Origin: Actinobacteria bacterium 13_2_20CM_68_14
Lineage (GTDB): Bacteria > Actinomycetota > Thermoleophilia > Gaiellales > Gaiellaceae
DNA: 10,507 nt
Assembly (NCBI GenBank): GCA_001914705.1
Contig: MNDB01000062.1
Coordinates: 1-10,507 of the forward strand
Reading direction: 5' to 3'
Shown: piece by piece, positions 1-5,912 of the stretch
Layout of the letters: the number at the start of each line of letters is the position of its first letter
Numbering within the stretch: the first letter of the stretch is position 1
The notes under the pieces: model-generated
Told to the model about the DNA's origin: nothing
Databases searched by the model: none
The model's input: only the letters and a program-made list of their open reading frames with translations
Position numbers and translations under genes: made by a program

Positions 1-65
1 GAGCTGGCCGAACGCGCCGCGGCCAAGGAACGCGAGGCGGCAGAACGCGCAGAGCGCAAGGCCGC
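1..65 (+). repeat. Direct repeat copy 1 inside charged helical gene
   Basis: This 65-bp block matches 190-254 with two mismatches, both synonymous third-position changes (gcc/gca and gaa/gag). The offset is 189 nt, exactly 63 codons, so the protein repeats in frame. Copy 1 begins at the window edge, so the repeat may extend further upstream. Confidence 0.85.
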
Positions 66-471
66 GAAGAAGCGAGGCGGCCGAAGGGCTCGCCGCGAGG
101 AAGCGAAGGCGCTCCGCCAAGAAGAGCGGGAAGCCAAGGAGCGCCAGAAGGATGAGGAACGGCGGCGCCGCGAAGAGGAGAAGGAGCGCGAGCTGGCAGA
201 GCGCGCCGCGGCCAAGGAACGCGAGGCGGCAGAACGCGCAGAGCGCAAGGCCGCACGAGCCGGGGGGCGCCGCCGGGCGAGGAAGTCCGAGCGCGCCGAG
301 AGCGAAAGAAGGCAAAACGAACCTGAGCGGCTCGACCATGACGTCGTGGCGCGGATCCGCCAGTACGGGGTGACGCCCTCCCCGGGCGAACCCGACGAGC
401 GAGGCGACGCAGAACCATCGCCGCAGCCTCCCCTCCCGACGGACCCGAACGAGCCCCGCGACGCCGAGTAG
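1..471 (+). CDS. Highly charged Ala/Arg/Glu/Lys-rich helical protein, C-terminal part
   Basis: The frame is open from base 1 to a TAG at 469-471 and gives 156 residues; the start lies outside the window. Residues 1 to about 105 are almost wholly Ala, Glu, Arg and Lys, in blocks such as AAAKEREAAERAERKAA. This predicts one long charged helix, possibly a coiled coil. A block of about 22 residues occurs twice, 63 residues apart, matching the DNA direct repeat at 1-65 and 190-254. The tail, from about residue 106, is different: a short segment with LDHDVVARIRQYGVTPSPGE, then a Pro/Asp/Glu-rich end. I do not recognise the family. Such segments occur as cytoplasmic or linker tails of actinobacterial envelope proteins, but nothing here shows which. 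The sustained bias and the long open frame support a real gene; the function is unknown. Confidence 0.6.
   Translation, partial: ELAERAAAKEREAAERAERKAAKKRGGRRARREEAKALRQEEREAKERQKDEERRRREEEKERELAERAAAKEREAAERAERKAARAGGRRRARKSERAESERRQNEPERLDHDVVARIRQYGVTPSPGEPDERGDAEPSPQPPLPTDPNEPRDAE
190..254 (+). repeat. Direct repeat copy 2 inside charged helical gene
   Basis: This is the second copy of the 65-bp block at 1-65. The match stops at 255, where copy 1 has g and this copy has a; beyond that point the two sequences diverge completely. Confidence 0.85.
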
Positions 472-645
472 CACCGAGCGACCGTCCCAAAGAGAGCCGA
501 CGCACGACCCGAACCTAGGAGCGAGGGGCGGTCCTGGGGGCGTGCAGGAATGTCCGGACTAGGGCTGGTCTGGGTCGAGGTTGGCTGCTGGCGGTGCAGA
601 CGGCAGAGCGCCCGCGCTCGAGCATAGAGGAGGCAGAGCCCAGTC

Positions 646-674
646 CGGACGGATCCGGAGAGCGGATCCGTCCG
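646..674 (+). promoter_or_regulatory. Perfect 12-bp hairpin just upstream of the lipoprotein ribosome binding site
   Basis: cggacggatccg (646-657) and cggatccgtccg (663-674) are exact reverse complements around a 5-nt loop (gagag). The stem ends 6 nt before the AAAGGAG at 681-687. There is no T-run after it, so it is not a typical intrinsic terminator. It could be an mRNA structure affecting translation, a palindromic operator, or the 3' end of an upstream transcript. The symmetry is certain; the role is inferred. The rest of the 472-692 gap shows only another copy of gtccggac at 552-559, also present at 643-650. Confidence 0.6.
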
Positions 675-692
675 CCAACCAAAGGAGCGAGC

Positions 693-1310
693 ATGACTCG
701 CAGCAGATCCATCTTCCTCCTCGCCGACGCCGCGCTCGTACTGCTGGCGACGTTCCTCCTCGCCGGCTGTGGCAGCGGCGGCGGCAGCGCGAGAGCGGAC
801 GCGGCTACGCCAAAGAGGGTGAACGGACAGCCGGCGACGATCGGTGTCGCGAATAACCGCAGGCTCGGCAAGATTCTCGTCGACTCGCGGGGCCGCACCC
901 TCTACCTGTTCAAGCACCCGGCGAGCAGGGGCGCATGCATCGGAGCGTGCGCCAAGGCCTGGCCGCCGCTCCGGTCGAGCGGCAAGCCGGTGGTCCGCGG
1001 GGGGGCGAAGGCCTCTCTGGTGGGAACCATCGCGCGGTCCGACGGCAGGCCGCAGGCCACCTACAACGGCCACCCGCTCTACCGCTTCGTAAAGGACACG
1101 AAGTCGGGCGACACGAAAGGCGAGGGCCTGACGGCGTTCGGTGGCACCTGGTTCGCGGTGTCCCCCGCGGGCAACCTGGTGAAGCCAAAGCCGAAGGTCC
1201 AGCCGCCGCCCCCACCACCGCCGCCGCCCAACCCCATTCCCCAGAACAACGGCGGCGACCACGACGGCGACAACAACGGCGGACCGAGCGACGGGGACGG
1301 GAACGTCTGA
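693..1310 (+). CDS. Secreted-repeat (Lipoprotein_15 / COG4315-type) lipoprotein
   Basis: The protein has 205 residues. The ATG at 693 is preceded by AAAGGAG (681-687), 5 nt away. An in-frame GTG at 594 would put 33 residues before the signal peptide, so it is rejected. The signal peptide is residues 1-25 and the lipobox is LAGC with lipidated Cys26, so the protein should be an outward-facing lipoprotein. Two family repeats follow: residues about 58-93 (KILVDSRGRTLYLFKH, then Cys82 and Cys86, AWPPL) and about 107-160 (DGRPQATYNGHPLYRF, then TAFGGTWFAVSP). These match the 'secreted repeat of unknown function' family. The biochemical role of that family is not established. Residues 171-179 are nine consecutive prolines, and the tail is rich in Asn, Gly and Asp (183-205), like a flexible spacer. 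The next gene starts one base after the stop, so the two are very likely cotranscribed. Confidence 0.9.
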   Translation: MTRSRSIFLLADAALVLLATFLLAGCGSGGGSARADAATPKRVNGQPATIGVANNRRLGKILVDSRGRTLYLFKHPASRGACIGACAKAWPPLRSSGKPVVRGGAKASLVGTIARSDGRPQATYNGHPLYRFVKDTKSGDTKGEGLTAFGGTWFAVSPAGNLVKPKPKVQPPPPPPPPPNPIPQNNGGDHDGDNNGGPSDGDGNV

Positions 1311-1311
1311 G

Positions 1312-1893
1312 ATGCCGAGGCGCAGCCGCGCGATTGTCGGCCTGGTTGCCGTCACCGGCGCGGTTGTGCTGATCGTAGGCCTGGCCGGCGGTGGCGAATC
1401 GAGCCCCCGCCGGCCCTCCGGCCCGTTCGCGTGGCTGCACCCGGCGTCGCCACCTGCGGGCTGGAAGGTCGCTCGGAGCTCAGGCGGCGCGCTCGCCTAC
1501 CCGCCCGGCTGGAGACCGGTCGAGACCGACCCCGGTACGGCGTCGGTGGCCCTCCTCGGCCGCGGCGGCCGGATTAAGGGGTACCTCAACGCGACCCCGA
1601 AGCAGGGGGCGGAGACGCTCGCGAACTGGAGTCGCTTCCGCCCGGAGCACAACGGTGGCGAAGGCGACCGAAGGGTCCACCTCATCGCCTCCGCGAGTCA
1701 CTTGAACTTTCGCTCCGGGCGCGGCTCATGCGTGATCGACGACTACACGACCTCGAAAGCCAGCTACCGCGAGATCGCATGCCTAGTGTCCGCCCCACGA
1801 TCGAGCGCTGTGGTGGTCGCCGCGGCCCCGATCGCACTCTGGGACCAACAGGCCGCCAAGTTGGAGCGAGCCGTCTCGAGCTTCGTGCCTTGA
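1312..1893 (+). CDS. Membrane-anchored or secreted protein, possibly PsbP/Mog1-like
   Basis: The protein has 193 residues. The ATG at 1312 comes one base after the lipoprotein TGA (1308-1310), which indicates translational coupling. A hydrophobic segment at residues 8-27 after a basic N-terminus (MPRRSR) is a signal anchor or uncleaved signal, placing the rest outside the membrane. The body contains LAYPPGWRPVETDPGTASVA, a region suited to beta strands, and a final helix (about residues 177-190). This resembles small extracytoplasmic PsbP/Mog1-like alpha-beta proteins, with the YPPGW stretch typical of their first strand. This fold assignment is inference from sequence style, not a firm match. 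Cys140 and Cys157 could form a disulfide outside the cell. Pairing with the lipoprotein suggests a shared envelope role, which the sequence does not specify. Confidence 0.75.
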   Translation: MPRRSRAIVGLVAVTGAVVLIVGLAGGGESSPRRPSGPFAWLHPASPPAGWKVARSSGGALAYPPGWRPVETDPGTASVALLGRGGRIKGYLNATPKQGAETLANWSRFRPEHNGGEGDRRVHLIASASHLNFRSGRGSCVIDDYTTSKASYREIACLVSAPRSSAVVVAAAPIALWDQQAAKLERAVSSFVP

Positions 1894-1906
1894 TCGAGCG
1901 CGACGC

Positions 1907-1954
1907 AGTTTTACCCCGCAAACGGGCGACGTCTCCTTGGTTTGCCGTAAAACT
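1907..1954 (+). terminator. Compound hairpin after the lipoprotein operon, possible terminator
   Basis: The outer arms agttttac (1907-1914) and gtaaaact (1947-1954) are perfect complements, as are the inner arms gcaaac (1918-1923) and gtttgc (1940-1945). The inner loop is 16 nt. The structure starts 13 nt after the stop of the preceding gene, which fits an end-of-operon position. No T-run follows on either strand, so termination is plausible but unproven. The rest of 1894-2100 shows nothing else I can support. Confidence 0.5.
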
Positions 1955-2122
1955 CGGCTGACCAAAGCGTCGCGAGCTCGCCTTGGTCGACGCCAGCGGA
2001 CTAGGTGACGGTCCTGAAGTCGTGCCGGCCCAACCTGCGTGCCAGTGACGCGGTCTCCCACCGGCTGTGAGAATCGGGTTCGCAGACTGGCGAGTTCCTT
2101 CGCCGCTGAAAGGAGAATCGCG

Positions 2123-3283
2123 ATGACCGGCCAGTTAACGGAATTTCACGTCGAGATTCCCGAGGCCGAGCTGCGCGACCTGCGCGAACGCCTCGAGCGC
2201 ACGCGGTGGCCGGAAGAAGAGACGGTCGACGACTGGTCCCAGGGAGTGCCGCGCGCCTACCTGAGGGACCTAGGCGGATACTGGGCCGAGAGGTACGACT
2301 GGCGGGCGACCGAGACGCGGCTGAACGCGCTGCCGCAGTTCCGCACGCTGATCGACGGGCTCGGCATCCACTTCCTGCACGTCCGCTCCCAGCACGCCGA
2401 CGCCCTGCCGCTCATCATCACGCACGGCTGGCCCGGCTCGATCATCGAGTTCGTCAAAGTCATCGGGCCGCTGACCGACCCCATTGCCCATGGCGGCGAC
2501 GCCGCCGACGCCTTCCACATCGTCTGCCCGTCGTTACCCGGATACGGCTTCAGCGACAAGCCGACCCGGCCGGGATGGGGCATCGAACGGATCGCTGCCG
2601 CATGGAGCGTCCTGATGGCCCGGCTCGGATACGAGCGCTACGGCGCCCAGGGCAGCGACTGGGGGACGAGCATCAGCGCGAGCCTTGGCCAGCAGGACGC
2701 TGCCCACGTCGCCGGCATTCACCTCACGCCGCCGCTCGCGCCGCCAGACCCCGCAACCTTCGACGACCTCACCGAGCGAGAACGCGCCGCGCTCGCCTCG
2801 CTCGAGCACGCCGCCGAATCGGACTCTGGCTACTCGCAGGAGCAGGCCACCCGACCGCAGACGATCGGCTACGCCCTCGTCGACTCACCGGCGGCGCTCT
2901 GCGCTTGGATCATCGAGAAGTTCCAGGCCTGGACCGACTGCGACGGCCACCCAGAGAACGTGCTCACCCGCGACGAGCTCCTTGACAACCTGATGCTCTA
3001 CTGGTTGCCTCGCGCCGGCGCCTCGTCCGCCCGCCTGTACTGGGAGAGCATCGAGGAGGTGAACGAGTGGATCGCCGGCTCCGCGCGCGACACGGTCGCC
3101 GTTCCCGCCGGCTGCTCGATCTTCCCCAAGGAACTCCAGCGCCCGTCCCGCCGATGGGCGGAGAAGCGCTTCCTCGACATCCGCTACTGGAACGAGCCCG
3201 CTCGCGGAGGGCACTTCGCCGCCTTTGAGCAGCCGGAGCTGTTCGTCGAGGAGGTGCGCTCGTTCTTCCGGCTAGTCCGGTGA
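2123..3283 (+). CDS. Epoxide hydrolase, EHN / microsomal-type alpha/beta hydrolase
   Basis: The protein has 386 residues, a normal length for the family. The ATG at 2123 is preceded by AAAGGAG (2109-2115) with 7-nt spacing; in-frame codons back to 2039 have no such site. Residues 1-110 form the EHN N-terminal domain (FHVEIPEAELRDLRERLERT and later TLIDGLGIHFLHVRS). The alpha/beta hydrolase core follows: HGWPGS (101-106, oxyanion region), PSLPGYGFS (137-145) and the nucleophile elbow GSDWG with Asp179. YSQEQATRPQTIGYAL (237-252) and RLYWES (304-309) supply candidate epoxide-activating tyrosines. FPKE gives Glu337 and GGHFAAFEQPE gives His364. The 27-residue Glu-to-His spacing equals that in mammalian microsomal epoxide hydrolase (E404, H431). 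Asp-Glu-His catalysis would open epoxides to diols; the substrate is unknown. There is no signal peptide, so it is cytosolic. It appears monocistronic. Confidence 0.95.
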   Translation: MTGQLTEFHVEIPEAELRDLRERLERTRWPEEETVDDWSQGVPRAYLRDLGGYWAERYDWRATETRLNALPQFRTLIDGLGIHFLHVRSQHADALPLIITHGWPGSIIEFVKVIGPLTDPIAHGGDAADAFHIVCPSLPGYGFSDKPTRPGWGIERIAAAWSVLMARLGYERYGAQGSDWGTSISASLGQQDAAHVAGIHLTPPLAPPDPATFDDLTERERAALASLEHAAESDSGYSQEQATRPQTIGYALVDSPAALCAWIIEKFQAWTDCDGHPENVLTRDELLDNLMLYWLPRAGASSARLYWESIEEVNEWIAGSARDTVAVPAGCSIFPKELQRPSRRWAEKRFLDIRYWNEPARGGHFAAFEQPELFVEEVRSFFRLVR

Positions 3284-3287
3284 TGGC

Positions 3288-3304
3288 CTGGCGTGTTGCG
3301 CCAG
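3288..3304 (+). terminator. Short hairpin after the epoxide hydrolase
   Basis: ctggcg (3288-3293) and cgccag (3299-3304) form a perfect 6-bp stem with a 5-nt loop, starting 5 nt after the TGA. No T-run follows. It is well placed for a weak terminator but is short enough to arise by chance. Confidence 0.3.
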
Positions 3305-3424
3305 ATGCTGACGGCTCCTTAAGTTGGCAACAAGACCCCCGGCTGAGGCCGATGGCCTCGACGAGCTCCGGGTCGGACACCGGGGTAGGCACCGCCGAGC
3401 CCGTGCGGACTCACCTGGCGCTTT

Positions 3425-3694
3425 CTAATGAAGGTCGAGGATGCCCTTGGCGCCCGAAAATTCGGTTAAGCCGGAGCCTGCAACGGCACGCTCGACCCGG
3501 ATCTCACCCTCGCGACCGTCCGCTAGGCGCAACCAGGCGCCACCCTCGAGGAGATCCACCGTAGGCGCTGAATCTTGGAGGCTCCCCAACCATGTTGGAT
3601 CGGTGGCGGGGCCGCCGACAGTCGCGATAACGCAGTCGCCCTCCACTACCGCCGCGCCCTGGCTGATCGTCGCGCTGCCGTGATAGTGATCCAC
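3425..3694 (-). CDS. Small DUF4873-like protein, possibly truncated at the N-terminus
   Basis: A GTG at 3694 gives 89 residues. The sequence looks like a real small beta-rich domain: MDHYHGSATI near the start, TWLGSLQD in the middle, LRLADGREGEIRVE and GSGLTEFSG near the end. This order (HGSAT, W-G-L, DGREG, GSG) resembles the small actinobacterial DUF4873 family, whose function is not known. The match is by eye. The reading frame stays open upstream to a TGA at 3740-3742 (reading SYLSDYGAEVV), but there is no better start codon. GGAGG lies only 2 nt before the GTG, which is too close for a good ribosome binding site. It follows directly after, and may once have been coupled to, the integrase remnant at 3711. 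It could be a cargo gene of a decayed element or the tail of a longer gene. Confidence 0.45.
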   Translation of the reverse strand: MDHYHGSATISQGAAVVEGDCVIATVGGPATDPTWLGSLQDSAPTVDLLEGGAWLRLADGREGEIRVERAVAGSGLTEFSGAKGILDLH

Positions 3695-3710
3695 GACCTC
3701 CGCACCATAG

Positions 3711-3884
3711 TCAGACAGGTATGAGAAAGCGCGGAGTAGTCAGCTCGCGCCCATCGCTCAACACATGCGTGTATGTGTCAGCGGTGAGGCTCAACTTGCG
3801 CTGGCCGACGAACCGAGAGATTTCTGCACAGGAACCGCCCTGCCGGTGGCGGAGGCTGATCCGGCGGTGACGAAGTGGGTCACC
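3711..3884 (-). pseudogene. Tyrosine recombinase (phage-type integrase), C-terminal remnant
   Basis: On the minus strand, after a short lead-in, the frame reads PLRHRRISLRHRQGG, then AEISRFVGQRKLSLTADTYTHVLSDGREL. This is the C-terminal catalytic part of a tyrosine recombinase: the box II Arg (in PLRH) and the nucleophilic Tyr (in DTYTHVL) are present. The usual H-x-L-R-H reads D-P-L-R-H, so the first box II His is lost. No box I arginine or N-terminal domain is visible upstream. After GREL the frame runs into TTPRFLIPV and stops at 3711, whereas the neighbouring frame reads DYSAL, a usual end for these proteins. That points to a one-base deletion at the end. I take it to be a degraded integrase that marks an old mobile element; it is unlikely to be active. 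Confidence 0.7.
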
Positions 3885-4309
3885 TAAACGTCGATTCGTG
3901 CCTGGTCGTGCCGGTCCGACGAGCAGCTCGACGGCGCCTGACGAGCTCCACCTCCGCCGTCTCCAGCGGGATCGCGACGGCGATCCCGTCATGGTCGCCG
4001 GGGACGGTCAAGCGTCGCCGGTCATGGGTGCCTCCGCTGGCGCTTGTGTGCCACCGTACGCCGTTACGACGTGTCGACAAAGTCGCCGCAATTTCCGCGA
4101 CATGCCCGAGAGGTCTTCCGCTGTTCTCGTGCGCGTCCTCGGCGCGCTGTAGTGTCGATCGCAGCAGCGAGAAGTCGATCCTTGACGCCCGCACCGAACC
4201 GGGCGCTCCGCCCCCTCTCCTCCTTGTCGCGAAGGCCTCTCCCCGAGGACTTCGCAATCTCCCTCGAGCCACGAGCAGACGGGGCTGCTCCAAGAAATCG
4301 GAGCGTTCC
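3885..4309. other. Intergenic region before the sigma factor, no supported gene
   Basis: Open frames cross this stretch on both strands, but their products are Arg/Pro/Ser-rich and show no motif. Part of it on the minus strand may once have encoded the middle of the integrase ending at 3711; I could not recognise conserved residues. gtcgatc occurs twice (4154-4160 and 4174-4180), and TTGACG at 4182-4187 could be a -35 element, but no convincing -10 follows at the right distance. Confidence 0.5.
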
Positions 4310-5365
4310 ATGATGGTCAAGATCGAGACGATCCTTCAGTTCGAGGAGGTGCAGGGCCTGCTCGAGCGCGCGCAGGTAGTTGGCGCAGTGGACACGGCAG
4401 AGCTGAATGCGGTCGTGGAAGCGCTCGAGCTCGATTCGGTGGAGACGGACGCGCTGCTCTACGAGCTGGAGCAGCGCGGGATCGAGCTGGTCGAACGCTT
4501 GGGGCTCAAGGAGAAGCCGCCGCAACCCGCCGGCAGGACCTCCACCGAGGCGAGCACCGACGCGCTCCAGCTCTTCCTGCGCGAAGCGGGCCGGCGTCCG
4601 CTCCTGAACGCGGCCCAGGAGGTCGAGCTGGCAAAGCGGATCGAGCGCGGCGACACGGAGGCGAAGCAGCTGATGATCGAGTCGAACCTGCGCCTGGTCG
4701 TCTCGATCGCCAAGCGCTACCGAAACCAGGGGCTGCCCTTCCTCGACCTGATCCAGGAGGGCAGCCTGGGCCTGATCCGGGCGGTGGAGAAGTTCGACTG
4801 GCGCCGCGGCTACAAGTTCTCCACCTACGCGACCTGGTGGATCAGGCAGGCGGTCGCGCGCGGGCTCGCGGACAAGGCGCGGACGATCCGGATGCCGGTG
4901 CACATCGCCGAGCGGCGGCACAAGCTGAACCGCGCCGAGCGGAGCCTGTTAACGCAGCTCGGCCGCGAGCCGACGCTCGAAGAGCTCGCCGAGGAGGCGC
5001 ACCTCCCCCTCCGTCACGTTCAGGAGGTGCGGCAGGCGTCGCGAGTCTCCGCGAGCCTCGACCAGCCGATCGGAGAGGAAGGAGACGTTGTTTTTGCCGA
5101 CTTCGTCGCAAGCGAAGGCCCGCTACCCGAGGAGGAGGTGGAGGACTCGCTCAGGAGCCAGGCGCTGATTGGGGTGCTCTCGATCCTGGAAGACCGAGAG
5201 CGAGAGGTGCTGATCCTCCGCTACGGCCTCGGCGACGACGAGCCGAAGACGCTCGAGGAGATCGGCCACGGCCTCGCAGTGACACGCGAGCGCGTGCGCC
5301 AGATCGAGTCGGCGGCGCTCGAACGGATGGCTTCGTTCCGAGAGATGCGCGACATCACGGGTTAG
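4310..5365 (+). CDS. RpoD-like sigma-70 family sigma factor (group 1/2)
   Basis: The protein has 351 residues. The ATG at 4310 (or the next one, 4313) is preceded by CGGAG with about 6-nt spacing. The open frame continues upstream to 3875, but that part has no sigma homology. It is a sigma factor that directs RNA polymerase to promoters. Residues about 8-62 resemble a region 1.1 helical domain. Region 1.2 is STDALQLFLREAGRRPLL (82-99). Region 2 spans about 117-190, with NLRLVVSIAKRYRNQGLPFL, DLIQEGSLGLIRAVEKFD and YKFSTYATWWIRQAV. Region 3 runs from TIRMPVHIAE to about 275. Region 4 is about 288-345, with the helix-turn-helix TLEEIGHGLAVTRERVRQIE. Principal sigmas usually read RQAITRAIADQARTIR where this has RQAVARGLADKARTIR, and the C-terminus (MASFREMRDITG) is not the usual housekeeping end. 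A paralogous group 2 factor is therefore more likely than the only RpoD. No anti-sigma gene adjoins. Confidence 0.92.
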   Translation: MMVKIETILQFEEVQGLLERAQVVGAVDTAELNAVVEALELDSVETDALLYELEQRGIELVERLGLKEKPPQPAGRTSTEASTDALQLFLREAGRRPLLNAAQEVELAKRIERGDTEAKQLMIESNLRLVVSIAKRYRNQGLPFLDLIQEGSLGLIRAVEKFDWRRGYKFSTYATWWIRQAVARGLADKARTIRMPVHIAERRHKLNRAERSLLTQLGREPTLEELAEEAHLPLRHVQEVRQASRVSASLDQPIGEEGDVVFADFVASEGPLPEEEVEDSLRSQALIGVLSILEDREREVLILRYGLGDDEPKTLEEIGHGLAVTRERVRQIESAALERMASFREMRDITG

Positions 5366-5486
5366 CGCGGGCGAGCGCGCGACGGGCGATCGTACTGGTT
5401 GGTGCTAGGTCGCGCTCGTCGCGCGGCGCATCAGCCCGCCCTCGCCTCGCGCGTCCAGGCGCGAGCCGCCGCGAAACTCACTCGCT

Positions 5487-5510
5487 CGTTGCCACCTGCG
5501 TTGCCACCCG
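5487..5510 (+). repeat. Tandem 12-bp direct repeat A, left of the duplicated tRNA half
   Basis: cgttgccacctg (5487-5498) is followed at once by cgttgccacccg (5499-5510), with 11 of 12 bases identical. It ends 70 bp before the tRNA-Thr 3' half at 5581. The placement parallels repeat C, which lies 46 bp before the intact tRNA. The likely role is integrase arm-type binding sites; this is inference. Between the sigma stop at 5365 and this point there is only a 7-bp GC-rich hairpin (5446-5465). Confidence 0.55.
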
Positions 5511-5544
5511 ACTCTCGTCAGCGCCTCGAGGAGTTCGAGCGGCT

Positions 5545-5576
5545 AAAAGAAAGCCCCCGATTTGCGAGGGCTTTCT
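5545..5576 (-). terminator. Rho-independent terminator reading leftward
   Basis: Bases 5548-5556 pair perfectly with 5568-5576 (agaaagccc / gggctttct), with one further pair past a mismatch and a loop of about 7 nt. On the minus strand the stem ends in a T-rich run (ctttcttttag), so it terminates leftward transcription. It sits 4 nt past the 3' end of the duplicated tRNA-Thr half, exactly where a tRNA-Thr terminator would be expected. Confidence 0.75.
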
Positions 5577-5629
5577 CGTGAGCCGACGCCCGGACTCGAA
5601 CCGGGGACCCCTTCATTACGAGAAAGCCC
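5568..5629 (-). promoter_or_regulatory. 12-bp inverted repeat that competes with the terminator
   Basis: gggctttctcgt (5568-5579) and acgagaaagccc (5618-5629) are perfect complements around 38 bp that hold most of the tRNA 3' half. In a minus-strand transcript, the segment from 5579-5568 can pair either with the earlier segment from 5629-5618 or with the last arm of the terminator at 5545-5576. The two structures exclude each other. The pairing is seen in the sequence; any regulatory role is inferred, and it may be a recombination by-product. Confidence 0.35.
5581..5622 (-). pseudogene. Duplicated 3' half of tRNA-Thr, putative attachment site core
   Basis: These 42 bases are identical to 6819-6860. 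They run from the anticodon loop through the T-arm to the discriminator base of the intact tRNA-Thr(CGU). The 5' half is absent: from 5623 onward the sequence is unrelated. An exact tRNA 3'-half duplication on the same strand, on the 3' side of an intact tRNA, is the standard mark of tyrosine-recombinase integration. The element would span about 5623-6818. Confidence 0.85.
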
Positions 5630-5717
5630 GTGGGCGGCGCGTACCGGCGTGAGGCGGCTTCCTAAGCGCAGTTTCGCCTCCACCTCCGAGTCACGTTTCC
5701 GTCTCGCGCCGGGTTGT

Positions 5718-5741
5718 ACTTGACGCAGAACTTGACGCACG
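5718..5741 (+). repeat. Tandem 12-bp direct repeat B, left end of the element
   Basis: acttgacgcaga (5718-5729) is followed directly by acttgacgcacg (5730-5741). It resembles repeat C, acttgacacaag / gcttgacacacg, and both are followed by cgacc within a few bases. The two sit near opposite ends of the stretch between the tRNA halves, in the same orientation. I infer arm-type integrase or excisionase sites. Confidence 0.55.
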
Positions 5742-5874
5742 GACGACCCCTTCATCGTGACTTCGCGGCTCGCATTGGGGTGATGGTCGAGAAAGCCTTG
5801 GCGAATGATCGCGCTCTAACGCGGCAGCACCCGTTACCCAGCCGCGGCGGCCACCGTTATATATCCATGCGGCC

Positions 5875-5894
5875 GTCCGGCGAGGGAGCCGGAC
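5875..5894 (+). promoter_or_regulatory. 7-bp hairpin immediately before the ribosome binding site
   Basis: gtccggc (5875-5881) and gccggac (5888-5894) pair perfectly around a 6-nt loop, ending 2 nt before the AAAGGAG at 5897-5903. A TATATA at about 5859-5864 may be part of the -10 region, though no clear -35 is visible. The arrangement repeats the one upstream of the lipoprotein gene at 693. Confidence 0.45.
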
Positions 5895-5912
5895 AGAAAG
5901 GAGAGAGGGGCT

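Noticed and set aside
594..692. Upstream GTG start for the lipoprotein
   Set aside because: It would bury the signal peptide 33 residues in and put the start before the hairpin at 646-674; the ATG at 693 has a proper ribosome binding site.
515..898. 127-residue minus-strand frame
   Set aside because: It overlaps the lipoprotein signal sequence on the other strand and has no recognisable domain.
3885..4080. Possible middle part of an integrase on the minus strand (IPLETAEVELVRRRRA)
   Set aside because: It loosely resembles the linker before box II, but no conserved catalytic residue is visible, so it was not included in the remnant.
3875..4309. N-terminal extension of the sigma factor frame by 145 residues
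   Set aside because: The extension is Arg/Ser/Pro-rich with no sigma homology; the start at 4310 has a ribosome binding site and begins with a normal region 1.1.
4064..4921. 285-residue minus-strand frame opposite the sigma factor
   Set aside because: Antisense shadow; low-complexity Leu/Arg/Asp composition and no start signal.
5369..5425. GC-rich imperfect inverted repeat after the sigma factor
   Set aside because: The pairing is broken by mismatches and is expected by chance in such GC-rich sequence; no T-run.
4837..5652. Plus-strand frame ending in RRPDSNRGPLHYE
   Set aside because: The ending is translation across the complement of a tRNA 3' half, and the rest is an out-of-frame shadow of the sigma factor.
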